Of a DNA stretch of 64,000 nucleotides, positions 24,058 through 35,500 are shown in pieces. A model generated the notes under the pieces. That model was not told where the DNA came from, searched no databases, and saw nothing but the letters and a program-made list of their open reading frames with translations. Every line of letters starts with the position of its first letter. Position 1 is the first letter of the stretch. The DNA is from Podospora pseudoanserina (Eukaryota > Ascomycota > Sordariomycetes > Sordariales > Podosporaceae), in NCBI RefSeq assembly GCF_035222485.1, contig NC_085921.1:868001-932000 (forward strand), read 5' to 3'. The position numbers and the translations under genes are program-made.

Positions 24058-25341
24058 GATGCCGGCCCCCCGTGATGACTACCTGGACGACCTGTATGAT
24101 TCGACGAGGCAATCGTGAGAACGTATGTCTTCAAGTTAAGGTGGTTGTCTAAGAAGGTGTCAACAGGGAGGAGGCCTGTACAGTTGGCTTCCTGATGGAG
24201 TCCATCTTGGAACGGACAAGGAGAGGAACGGGTAAACGTCTTGGCGTTCTAGACCTCGAATTGAGATTCGAGGATGCTCGACAACAAGGCCAACAACTAT
24301 GGATGGAAGATATGAAAAAGGTCTACTAACGAACGAAAGAAATACACCCGATTCTGTCAGTGTTTATCAAAAGACCGCAGTCGTCGGGCGCAGTTTACGG
24401 TGCAAGAGCTGGAGTTGCCCGACTCAGCCAGACATTGCCACTAGTTGTGAATGGGCGGGCGCCGGCTGGTGATGGTTGGAGGACGACGAACGGAGATCAA
24501 GGTTGTTGGAGTGGGATGATCAAACAATGGAATTCCAGGCAAACGTTTGCGTTAATGATGTCGTCTCAAAATGACTTGTGCAGTGAAATGGGAGAGAGGG
24601 AGCCGATGTCGAGTGAAAATTGGGAATTGGGAATTGGGAAAGGGGATGGATGACAGGCAGCAGTGCCAGGCTTGGCAGAGCACAGGAGCACTGAGAGCAA
24701 ACATCGGCCGCCTCACTTTTCCACTTTCCAACCTGGAGTTTCTGTTTGAGGGAAGTCGGTGACTTGCGACTGACCGGTTGGCTGAGAGGCCAATCAGGCT
24801 CGGTGAAGAACGCCTACAAGTTGGCAAAGCTGAGCACAACTCATGGTCGCCTGGTCACGTGGGTGACCACTGACATCTCTTGATTGGATGACACTTGGCT
24901 GTGCTACACTGCCAAGTCACACCTTGTGCTTCCACATCTACAACAGAATCAGTAGTGTACACTCTCGTGGAAGCAGGATCGGAGGATCATAGGAGCGTGA
25001 AATTTCTCACGGACTTGCCTTTTCCTTTTTGTTTTCAGTCTCGGAAAGCTACGATGGCTTTTCTAGTGCAGGGTTTGTGGCACTCGCCATGGAGCTCCCA
25101 GGTGTGGTAATGAAAACCTTAATCATGGCCGCCCAGTCAGAATTCAGAAAGTCATGATCAACCTTAACACGATCATTTTCCGACTCATTCAACTCATCAC
25201 GTAGTATTCTTTTACTAAACACCACAGCAACCTCACGAGGGATCACGACGAGAGCCTCTTCCTTGCCTTGGAATTCTGGAGCCAGGTAGCCGTCCAGCAG
25301 TCCACTGCCGATGATGAGCCAGATGGCCGAACAGTTCAGCG
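24058..25341. other. Upstream region of the zinc-finger gene; no gene seen
   Basis: 1.3 kb between two divergently oriented genes, so it should hold both promoters. A tandem GGGAATT-type repeat (24627-24645, tgggaattgggaattggg) is the only local oddity. Confidence 0.45.
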
Positions 25342-26172
25342 ATGGCAATCACATTCTCATACACGGCCTCTGAGGCCGTCCGCCAAATCCAGGAACAAAG
25401 AAAAGATGACAGCCGCTTGACGCTGTCTGATGCAGGGTGGAAGATGATCGCCGCGGAGAAACAGGCCGAGGGGTACGACAAGGAGGCATATGAGCATGCT
25501 CTCTGGCCGACCCAATTCACATATGCAACTGTCAGCACCACGAACTCACGCCAAAGCAAGAAGAGTAACGCCCGACTACAGACGTATCTGCTCAAGCTTG
25601 AACATCCATTGGCTACTGCCGGGCAGGTCAAGACAGCGGCGGGCCTGGACACAACCCCACCCATCTTCAGTGGCGCTGGCGATGACGGTGATTCGGCCAA
25701 CTTCTGCAAGATCGTAGGGGCAGAACGTAAGAACCACATCATGTCATACTTGAACCAGACTGGGCATTCGACTTTCAAGCCCACTTTCATCACCCGTTCC
25801 GTTGCCTTCCAGCGCAGGACCAATACCCAGTCCTCTACTTTGTCTACGGAACGCTGGCAGACCCCCCGTGTTCTCAAAGAAAACATGAACCTCGACGACG
25901 AACTTGTATACAAGCCTGCTAGAGTGCGAGGTGGTTTGCTCAAGGTCTGGGGAAACAAGTACAAGGCCCTCGTTGATGCGCCTTCAAGGATGGATCACAA
26001 CAAGGCGATCATCGATGGTTACGCCTTTACTGTCGAGAATAGCATGCAGGAGGATGCTCTGTATGGGTATGAAACGGACAAGTATGAGGTGGTACGGTGC
26101 GCCATCGAACTGCCAGAGGAATGCCAGGTGGTGAAGGGCTTGACTTTCCGATTTGTTGGGGAGACAAAGTGA
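25342..26172 (+). CDS. AIG2/gamma-glutamylcyclotransferase-like protein with a local frame slip
   Basis: The frame is open for 276 codons from ATG 25342. Its C-terminal 90 residues fit the AIG2-like fold: YKPARVRGGLLKVWGNKYKA, LVDAP, IDGYAF, EDALYGYETDKYEVVRC and GLTFRFVG. The upstream region (ERKNHIMSYLNQTGHSTFKP) also looks coding. The family signature (F/Y)xYGTL is missing from this frame but is present in the +2 frame at about 25836-25856, reading YPVLYFVYGTLADPP. The coding frame therefore appears to slip after about 25815 and return at the C6 run near 25857-25862. Either two compensating indels exist (assembly error or decaying gene) or an unusual splice is used; a GTAAGA at 25729 with a CAG at 25826 is one possible intron, but it would remove conserved-looking residues. 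Family members act on gamma-glutamyl amines or peptides; the substrate here is unknown. The start codon is uncertain. Confidence 0.6.
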   Translation: MAITFSYTASEAVRQIQEQRKDDSRLTLSDAGWKMIAAEKQAEGYDKEAYEHALWPTQFTYATVSTTNSRQSKKSNARLQTYLLKLEHPLATAGQVKTAAGLDTTPPIFSGAGDDGDSANFCKIVGAERKNHIMSYLNQTGHSTFKPTFITRSVAFQRRTNTQSSTLSTERWQTPRVLKENMNLDDELVYKPARVRGGLLKVWGNKYKALVDAPSRMDHNKAIIDGYAFTVENSMQEDALYGYETDKYEVVRCAIELPEECQVVKGLTFRFVGETK

Positions 26173-27620
26173 CACCACTCCATCAACTCACAGCAGGGCT
26201 GTGGGCTCCTTGACACCTTTGCTCCCTCGCGTATTGTTACCTGCCAGGTTAGCATCTCCGGGGAAGAGCCCCGAAGTGCAGATCCGTATCGGACCGTCAA
26301 GCGCGGCTTCTCTTCGACCACAAGTTCATCGGAATCCTGTCGGGTGGCTGCTTCTGATGGGCCTTGGCGGTCTGTTCTGGATTGGACAAGGCATTCGGCT
26401 GTGGAACTTGTATAGGCCGCGAGCCTCAATTTTTTACACCAAATTCTCGCCGGTCTCCTTTTCCGCATCATGGCTGCCCGAATCGGCTTAGTAGGCGGGC
26501 GTCCCAAAGCACGGCGAGGAATGTTTGCTTACTCGGCTCAAGCCACCATCTGAGAAATAAAAGACAGGTCATATATCATACCCTCTCCAAACTCCAAATT
26601 CTCTTGTTCACCATTTTCAAGCAGCGTCAGATCCATCTTTTACCCCACAAGCGTCAGCAGACCAAGCAATGTTTGCCTGAGAAGCTTCAACACTACTGTT
26701 CCCAGCTTGACTTCCACTGCGATGCGGGCCGATGCCCTACGGCCACGCTATACCGGGCCTTCGCAGGCATCAGTGCCAGGGAGACCTTGATATCGCCTCC
26801 AACCAGTCCGAACTCGCTCCGCATCTCCTACCGTCACCCTTTCGGTAGGGTTATGCTCTCGGGAGGCTATCAAGTCACCACGTCTCGATACTGGTCGATA
26901 TCCTCATACTTATAGATATCTTTGCGCACAAGAGAGGTCGGGGAATCTCATCACCACATCCCTTCTTCTCTCCGGGCCGGTTGATGTACCAAAGACCGGC
27001 GAGGTCCGTCTCAGCTGGTCTGATGTCGGCCACCAGGCGTCAGTTGGGTAATTTGCGCCGGGCGACCCCCACTCCTGTTTGTTTGCTTCGTTGCAGATGG
27101 TGTAAGGTGTGCAAGGAGGACCCAGTCTTTGCAGCAGCACAACTGCAGAGCAGAGGCTCGACTTTAACAATCACTCACAGATGGCCTAGATCCGCTCGAC
27201 GCACTATGTGATTAGATCCTACCCGAATGTGCTGTCACTTCATGGCACCCACACAGCTCCTTGTCGTCTCACAGGTGGATGGCTGGCGTCGTCATATCCA
27301 ACAAAGATCCAGGCTCCTAGGTGCAGTGTGATGATGTGCACCCTCCGACTATCGATCGAGAAGTCTCGGCTTAAACGTGACTGGCAGCTATGTGGTGCTT
27401 GGAAGGGGTATATAGATGCCTCAATCGCCGTTTTTTTATCTTCTCGGAGCAATTTCAGATCATCCTCTTCCAGTCATTACTGTGGGCTAAAGTCTCGTCT
27501 CGAGGTTGTTGACAAATCTTGTCTAGTCATTTGAAAGACTGCTTTCTAGAATCTCAGGATACCAAGCACCAACACAAGCAACCCGCTTCGCCCCTTTTTA
27601 CCTCGCCCCTTGCCGTCGGT
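26173..27620. other. Intergenic region, no gene seen
   Basis: 1.45 kb. Open frames up to 183 codons lack domains or splice support. The last few hundred bases are presumably the promoter of the small Cys-rich protein gene. Confidence 0.4.
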
Positions 27621-27907
27621 ATGTGCGACTACGAGGAATTCATTTGGTCCTGTGAGCACTCAGACTTCCGGCTCAAGTCATACTGCCATAAAGCCCGAAA
27701 CAACCCGGGCCACGCCTGCAACTTTGTAAAGCGGCTACGCCATTGCTGGGACCAAGGCCGTCCATGTGACGCTTGTCTTGCAAAGCAGGTAGCTGAGGCC
27801 CACGCCCAGATGATGAGCGGTTGGTACGGGTCCAATCAAGGTACGTCAGAGGTCAGCTGTCAGATACTTCCATCCAGTGCTAACACCAAGAAGGCGGTCG
27901 AGCCTAG
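27621..27907 (+). CDS. Small cysteine-rich MCDY-type protein, 78 residues, one intron
   Basis: Exon 1 is 27621-27840 and exon 2 is 27891-27907. The 50-nt intron has a GTACGT donor, a GCTAAC branch point and an AAG acceptor, and splicing gives a short C-terminus ending QEGGRA. The protein starts MCDYEEFIWSCEHSDFRLKS and has Cys at 2, 11, 22, 33, 42, 49 and 52 with His at 13, 23 and 31, including a CDxC pair (PCDAC). There is no signal peptide, so it should be intracellular. The Cys/His spacing suggests metal binding. From memory, small fungal proteins beginning MCDY with a similar C-x-H pattern are common in Sordariales, usually unannotated; I know of no assigned function. Reading through the intron would instead add 42 residues of unlikely sequence. 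Confidence 0.75.
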
Positions 27908-29821
27908 ACTTTTCCAGCCAGCCATTGGTCCTTCGCTGCAGACCATCCATCGGCCACGGTTGCCAGTTTCTGATTTATCTCGATGGGGGAGCCAAAAGAT
28001 TGTCTCTTGGTGTTGTCGGAGTTCAGAATAGAGTTTTCATGGTTTGTTCATTCAGGGGGGCGTTTCACTGTTACACATTTTGTGGGAAAAGAACACACTT
28101 CTTTTATATAGAGGAGAAGAGCAATCCAATCACTCTTTGCCATGATGATGAACAGTAACAGTCCACTACATATAGTCTCACACTCTGCTACCTACATTGC
28201 CCACCTATCTTATCACCGAGTCTCCCGAGATTGTACTACATACCTATATCTTTTGTCCTCTCGCCTTGGTAGGCGGGGGACTTTGGGGATAAAGGTTGTT
28301 CCAGTAATCTACTACTACCAGGAGGAAACTCGCTGACACTGAGTAAAAAAAACTAGCCCATTCTTTTTTTCTCTCGTCGCCTCCACCGAATTACGTCCCA
28401 CCCTCAGGAAAGAAACCTTCGTGTCATCTCCCGTGCCCTTCCCTCCTTCTTTCTATCATGCGGTAACACGCGGACGCGGACGGGAATGGACGAACCACGT
28501 CTGTCTGTCCCAAGCCATTTTGTACGTCCGAACCCGCCATGGGCAATCATGAACTACTTTTTTTATTCCCACAACGGATACCAAGGTAGGTAGGTAGGTA
28601 TTTTCCCCTTGATATCTGCAACCCCCGTTTTCCCTAGGTCGCATAGACCATCTGGCACATGATGAGCCACACACTGCCGGCTTCCTTCCTTGCCTTCCCG
28701 TACATGAGCGCCTGTGTTACATACTCGGCTGATGGAATATTCCAACCCCTTTTCCAATGGGGACTGGGGAAAATTTTGCTCGCCTGCTTGCCGGCCGGGA
28801 GCATGATTGATGATGGCTGGGAACAACCCCCCCCCCGGCCCCATCGCCCCCGGTTGGGGAGCTTACATGAATAGTTAGTTTGTCTATATCGGATGCGGGT
28901 ATCCTTTGCTGTTGAAAGAACTACCTACCGAAGTGTTCGGTAACTGAAGAGAGGGTGTCTAAGAAGGTGAAGGTGATACACGCTACGTGGTTGACAGTCG
29001 GGGCCGGGGAATTACATGCGGGTAGGTAGTTGAGATATGTAGGGGTTGGTTGAAGGTAGGACATGGGCAGAGAGGGAGACATTCCATGGAAACGGTGAAA
29101 AAATTCATATGGTACAAATGTCACACATCAAACCCAGCAGAGGGGGTCAGCGGCCGAGAAGTGGGGAATGTGGAATATATGAATGGGTTAATGGTTAATC
29201 CTCAACAATACGTCCCTGCTGTCAGTTGGATTCTTCCAAACTGACGTTAGGTAGCTGCCTACATTTTAGCAAATTGAAAACAACTCCGAGGAGGCCGGGT
29301 GTAACGTTTTCCATACATCACACCACGCCACTAGACTTTCACAAGAGTTACGACTGTTCTTTGTGTTCAGTTGGCGCGGTACTTACCTCGTGGACAAGCA
29401 CGACGGTCAAGGGCGCGGCCCTAAAAACCTCTAGCAACTTCCTTCAGAGATCGCGGAAAGCTTTACGCATTTTCTCATTCGAGCCATGCGTTACGAGGAG
29501 GTACAGACAGGCCTTTCTTTTTGATTTATACTTCAGTTCTGGTATAATAAGGCTCCAAGGATCAGAGATACGTGCACCAGAGGCTGAACCAAGACCCATC
29601 TTTACCGGGGACATACATCCTCCGTACTTTCCAAGCTTTCGTCCCTTCGTTGTATCATCCTCCATCCCAACTTACCATCCCAACTTTCCCCCATCATCAG
29701 ATCAACTCAAGGAAACATTCCACACATCAGCACCCAATCAAAGTAATCACATCAAATCATTTATTCCCCCCTCTATAACCCCCCCTCCCCCCCCCCTGCC
29801 TTCTCCTCCTCATCCCAACCT
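27908..29821. other. Intergenic region, no gene seen
   Basis: 1.9 kb with repeated TAGGTAG/CTACCTA tetranucleotide motifs (28584-28600, 28921-28929, 29020-29030, 29249-29263). C-rich tracts lie just downstream of the MAPR gene stop (29779-29800). No open frame is persuasive. Confidence 0.45.
28584..28600. repeat. (AGGT)4 microsatellite
   Basis: Four consecutive AGGT units, the longest local example of a tetranucleotide that recurs across the non-coding parts of the window. Confidence 0.85.
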
Positions 29822-30240
29822 CTACTCAAAGTTCGTAGCCCCCGCCACCCTTCCCACAACATTATACCTCTTACTAAAAAACGTAACCCAATCATTCAAC
29901 GTCCCCTTCTCCTTCTCCGTCAGCCCAGACCAGTCCGCATCCACATCCTCGACCTTTGTCGAGGTCTTGCCCAGGGCCTTGGAGGCGTCCTTTCCGGCAA
30001 AGACGTGGTAGGCGCCGCCGGGGAGGTAGGCCTTGTTGCCCGTCACGTCGTAGACGAGGCCCTTGATGGCGACGTAGCATTTCCCGTCTGCTTGTTCACC
30101 TGTTTTTTGAGTTAGAACATGTGTGAGGGTGAAAGGGTGGTAGATATACCGTTTGCTTTGGCCAGCTCCGAGAGAGAGATTGGGTCGTCCTTTGGGGGGT
30201 TGAGCTGGACGGGGGTTTTGGGTTCGAATTTGCCGGACAT
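29822..30240 (-). CDS. MAPR/cytochrome b5-like haem-binding domain protein, 122 residues
   Basis: Exon 1 is 30240-30150 and exon 2 is 30099-29822. The 50-nt intron has a GTATAT donor, a TTCTAAC branch and a CAG acceptor, and joins AKAN to GEQADGKCYVAIKG. The protein opens MSGKFEPKTPVQLNPPKDDP without a membrane segment. It carries the membrane-associated progesterone receptor pattern: LSELAKANG, YVAIKGLVYDVTGNKAY, LPGGAYHVFAGKDASKAL and LNDWVTFFSKRYNVVGRV. In this family Tyr residues, not two His, usually ligate haem, and a Tyr is present at the expected places. Known relatives support sterol-synthesis P450s or bind haem. The lack of a transmembrane anchor suggests a soluble form. It is divergent from the Mgr3-like gene. 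Confidence 0.85.
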
Positions 30241-30772
30241 TTTGACAGGTTTTGTGATGTGGGATTTATGTGCTGAGTGAACGATGTTAGTGGTGAGATG
30301 TGGTTGTGTTGGTGATAGGGGCTGCTCAGGGGAAGCTGATGGCTAGCTCAAGTGGGGGCGGGGTAAAATAGCTACTGCTGGCAGAAAAGGGAAACATACA
30401 GCTTTCGGTCAGACAGAAAGGTTTGTTGATTCTGAATAGCTTTGTTAGATCTGGCGGAGCCTGAAAGCAGGTAAGAAATACTTACGTACTGGAGAACCCT
30501 GAGTCAAGAATCTTGTGATTGTTCAGTTGAGACAACAGATGAACCTCGGGATGGTGGCGGCTCGACAGGGTTCAGGCTGGGACTGGGCAATGACGTGCAG
30601 CGGCCGCCAAGAAAAGGACGGTTTGGTGCCTCAGGCACTATTGTCTTATCTGCGAAGCTTAGGTTAGCTTCCGGAGAGAGCTGCCAAGAGCTATGACCTA
30701 AGCTCCCAAAAGTTTCCTTCAACTCCAGGTTCAAAGGGCATCACCAGAAGTGGGAATTGCCCAACTTTCACC
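30241..30772. promoter_or_regulatory. Shared upstream region of the MAPR and Mgr3-like genes
   Basis: 532 bp lie between two divergent start codons and should contain both promoters. No consensus element stands out, so the call rests on position. Confidence 0.5.
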
Positions 30773-32540
30773 ATGCCGGTTCCAAGAATAGCCGGTCTAC
30801 GGGTTGTAGGAGTGCAGAGACTACTTTCCACACCACGAAGAAACCCGCAAACAGCGCTCAATGGAGCTCGTCAATCCCTCGGAATCGACCAGCAAGGCCG
30901 TCTAAAGTCGACAACCCCACCACCGGGCGGTGGACAAGGGGCAGGTCAACAACAGGGGCAGGGGAAAGAGGGCGAGCAAGGAGAGGCTCAGAAGGAACAG
31001 TTCAAGAAGGGGTTATGGTCAACATTCTGGACGCTATGGAAGAGGGACATGAAGCGAGGATGGGAAATCACGAAAAAGACATCGCTCAAACAGACATGGA
31101 AGGAAGAGCCAATCGGTCTTGTCATCGGCGCCGTTGGTGCGACACTCTCCATGTGTTTCCTCGCTTTTACCTTTTACCAATACTTTGCCTACTACAACTC
31201 TCCCACGTTCACCGTTTTCCCCGAGGACGTCGCCTTCGCGTTGAGGAAAGCTCTCTACTTTGGTGACTTCAAAAAGGACACCAAGCGCGCGCTGCATTAC
31301 TACAAGCAGGCTATCGAGCTCTGCCAGGAGCACAAACTCGACCACTTCTCCGACGAGGTGATGGGCATCAAGCTCAAGCTCGCCGACTGGCTCGAGAAGA
31401 TCGACAACCACCGCAACGCTATTCACATTCTCGAGAACCTGCTCTCTGACTGCCAGCGCTGGATCGTTGCGTTTGAGAAGGCGGAAAAGGAGGAGATTTT
31501 GCCGGGGCAAAAGAACTACAAGCCTCAGCATGCTATCAAGGCTGTGGAAGGTGAGACACCGGGTGAGGTCAAGATGGTTGTTATCCCACCGCCACCGGTT
31601 GAGGAAGAGGGAGGAGCCAAGTCAGAAGGTGAGGCGGCTGCTCAACAACAGCAACAACCACCACCACCAACCAACCCAGACGGCACACCTATTCAGCCAA
31701 AAGAAACTTTCCGCGGCAAGCGCACACGTCTATTGATGAAGTCGATTGGCATTGCTGTTAAGCTCGCCTCTCTCTACTCTGATGACCATGTTCTAGAGCA
31801 GGAAACCGCCCACGAGAAGCTCGTCTGGGCCGTGGAAACCAACCTCAGAGAACTGGCTCGCCGGCAAAAGGAGCCCCTCAAAGAAGGAGAGGGCAAATGG
31901 ATGACACCCGAGGAAATCGGCGGCACGCTCGAATCTCTGGCCCACGACTACCAAGCCCAAGGCCAGCATCACTTGGCCGTGCCTCTTCTCTTCCAAGCAC
32001 TAAGAATGTGCGACCAACCATGCCATACAGCCATGCTTAGTATGTTTTTTTATTTCATCTCCCTTTTTTGACCAAATTTTCACTAACATGCGTCTAGTGT
32101 CCAACATATCCACCTCGTTCGCCGAACACCCCCTCCTCCCACCCGGTGACTCCCCCGTTGATGCTCTGATGGAGCAAGACGCCTCCAAGATTTTTGCTAC
32201 AGCCAAGCAGCAGCGCTCTGCGTACTTAGAGGCGGCGGAAAGATGGGCGCAGAACGCGATTGCGCAGGCGAAGAGGACGACGGGGGAGGAGAGGACTGAG
32301 GAATGCGATCAGGCTTGTGCTGCGGCGGTGATCAATTATGGGTCTATTCTTGCGCTGCAGGGGAAGACGGAGGAGGCGAGGAAGAAGTTTGAGCAGGCGA
32401 GGGAGATGATTGGGAAGATGGAGGGGGGGGATAAGGGGGTGTATGAGAGGGAGGTGGAGGAGGGGTTGAGGAAGTTGAATGGAGAGGGGGAGGACAAGAA
32501 GAAGGCGAAGAAGAAGATTATGCCTGGGGGTTGTGCCTAG
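30773..32540 (+). CDS. Mitochondrial TPR protein, Mgr3-like (i-AAA protease adaptor family)
   Basis: Exon 1 is 30773-32039 and exon 2 is 32098-32540, giving 569 residues. The 58-nt intron has a GTATGT donor, a CACTAAC branch and a TAG acceptor. The N-terminus (MPVPRIAGLRVVGVQRLLST) is Arg-rich and resembles a mitochondrial presequence. A Gly/Gln-rich segment precedes a transmembrane helix near residues 114-137 (IGLVIGAVGATLSMCFLAF). TPR-type helices follow (ALHYYKQAIELCQEHKLDHF, HRNAIHILENLL), interrupted by a Pro/Gln-rich insert, and continue after the intron (AAVINYGSILALQGKTEEAR). Yeast Mgr3 is an inner-membrane TPR protein that works with Mgr1 to deliver substrates to the Yme1 protease. 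Architecture and length agree, but TPR sequence is poorly diagnostic, so another TPR membrane protein remains possible. Confidence 0.7.
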
Positions 32541-35500
32541 GTAGGGTGGGCTGAATAAAGGGGGGGTAAGGGAAGGGGCGGGGATTGTGACTGGGGGCGG
32601 TAGGGGCGGTTGCCTTGAGGGAGTTACAGAGGTGTGCAAAGAGCAGAGGACCATCCTAGGTTCCAAGGTGGAGCTGGGGATTTTGCTGTCGGTTCCCTGG
32701 TTTTAGGACCAATGGAAGTGGTAAATGGACGCCCGATAGTTGTCGGTGATGGGCTGCCGCAGTGGTGGCTAACCACTTTATTACTGCCTTGCTTGGTTTA
32801 TGTCAGCGGCCCAGGCGGGTCTTTTGAAGGTCAGGGGGGGACGGCAGTTGTGCTTGCCGCACACACACGGAGAGGGAGGGAGGGAGGGAACATGTCTCCA
32901 ACACGTGAAGAACCTCTTGGCTAATAACGACATTCAACCTTGACCATACTGCAGGTATCCTGCTGCTGCTGGTGCTGTGATCATTCGGTCCTTTGGTCAG
33001 GAGCTACAAGATCTCATTGGACGGGTTGGGTTGGAGCCCCCTGACTGAAGTAAGCAAGCATATCGGGCATCTAGAGAGCCCTCGGTCTTTATGGCATCTT
33101 TCATGAGGCGTCGAATCGTCTATGGAATACCGGGCATTCCTCAAGTCTGGTACTGCTGGTCTCCCTCTCGGGAAGCTCGACCTAATCGAGAAGGAGGAAA
33201 AGATACGAAGTGGCCACCTTAGGTACATGGGATATACCTTGAGGAACAGAACTCCCTGCAGATTCTGCAGATATGGGATCGGCCCGGGTGTGTGGAACGA
33301 TGGGTGCTGGTTGATGGAAGTGGCACTCTGAAAGTGGATGATGCTACATGCCTTGGGCAGTTTGGTTTGAGTTTGGGAGGAACCGCAGGGCTGAATAGAG
33401 GGTTGAGGCTCAACGGGAGGGAGGGAGCGGCGGCTAATATCCTTGTCCTCGGTTTCGGTGAGGATCTGCTCAGTGCCTGGACTTTCGTGTGATATAGCTG
33501 TTTTGTATTATTATGTGTGTTGGGGGGGTGGGGGGAAGGAAAGAGAAAATGATGATACCCCTTTCTGTATATATGGAAATTGTAACGAACAATACACAGC
33601 TCTCCATGCTTTTTTATCGGCCACTTGTGGTAAAGCTGGAGAGGTTGATACTGTGAGGGCGGGGATGTCGTGAAAACTGGGCGAGTCTGGAGATGGGGAT
33701 TTATTTGGGGATGGCTGGACAAGGGGCTGCTTGTACGAGAGTTAATACTAGATTAGTTGCTTGTTATCACATAGATCTGGGCATTCTATCCGTTGATAGC
33801 TCTGGTGTAAGGAAAATGGCGTTGGCACCTTTGGTTGTAAGCAAGCAAGCTGATTAGATAGCTTGGTTGTGAGTACTTATGTTGTAGGATGATCGCACCC
33901 GATATAGGGATATGCTAGATGAAGCCTGACCATCAGCTGTTTGTTTCTTATTCTCTCTGGCATTTCCATCGCAGATTTGTAACGGCTTTTTCGGACACGA
34001 TCTTGTCCCGTTCTCCCCCCAGCTTGAGATCCACGTTTTGCTTTCTAGTATTCCATCGACATCATCTACTTACCTACCCCCCTAGCTTACAATATCTTGA
34101 CCCAAGCTTTACGAATCCTTTTCCGCAGCTTGGAGTTGGATACTTTACTTGTGTTCCAGAATAGGAAATATCTAGTTATTTATACGCGAGGTAGCCACGA
34201 GTTTCTTGGCTGGGCGGTTAGCCGTCAGCATGTCATTCATTCATTCATTCATACCTAACCAGAGGTAGCCGAAACCTGCTTGGCTCTCGGTGACCCATCA
34301 CACATCATCCATTTTGATAATGAGACCTACTTAGGCTGTTCGGTCGAGGCCGCTGCAGCTCTATTCTTTATTCCAAACTCTGGACAGCATGAATACTACT
34401 CTGGACATCAGAGAGTGCATGAATAGATAGAAACCCTTGGCATCAGCCCATGTAAGCCCTCCTCGCAAGAATTGCCTTGAGGGTACCTGGTAGTCAAAGC
34501 ATACCTAGGCCTGCTACAGTGTAGTAGTCCACTCCCATCACGACAGTCTATAACCCTACTTCGACGGCTCAGCCCGCCGCCACCGCACCAAACTCCCCCC
34601 AACCAACCAATATAAACCTCTTGAACAAGAACACGCAAAAGAAAATGACGACACTATCAGACCACTTCTGCGTCGTCCATCCCGTGTCTCGATATGCAAC
34701 ACGATCTAATCTTCCCTCTCCCGCAGACGACGACGGAATTGCGGGATAGCGGCGAGACATCACCGAACCCGGGCAGCCAGCCAGCCAGCCCCAAGTAACA
34801 AGGCTGGCAAAGGTAACCGTGAAAGGAGGGTGCGGCTGGGACAGGGGTTGTAAAGGTTGCAATCTTGCATGAAGAAAATTGTTAAGGTCACCGCTCCCGT
34901 CGCTATTTGCTGGGAAACCTCTCAAAACACGTGGAGAATGAGAAGGCGAACGGGCCTGGCTTGCATTAGGGTCGGTCGTGATGGGAGGCGGGTGGGTCTT
35001 GGGAGTTGACCAATCGGGGCTGCAGCGCACAACCAAGACTGAAATGGAAATTCTGCGTGTTCAAATCATGGTCGTTGGAATTCGACGTTCATTGCAATTG
35101 CGTCCTCATCGTGGCGAGGGCATCACTGTCAGGGGGGATCGCACCCTCAGGGTTACTGCCAATATGGATCATCAGGATGTTTTGTACGCAAAGCTACGAT
35201 GCTGATTTGGTCTCGTGTGCAATGTAGGTGGCTTGTTGCCGATACTATTCCGTCTGGGGTTTGTGGAAATCTTTCCGCGTGTGTCTCCATTAGGATCCAG
35301 CCTCTTTCAATAGTGCTAACGACACAGCTCGTGTTTCTGCATACGCAAGGTATACTTCCGAATTGCATGCCCACGACGAGAAAAAGAGGTGGTGTCTTTC
35401 ATTCTAGAAGCCCTGAGGAGAGTGGGCGTCTGCAGGAAATACGGGTGCCTGGCCTGGATGCACTACATGGTTGTTTCGGAGGACAGTTTTGGCTGGCGAT

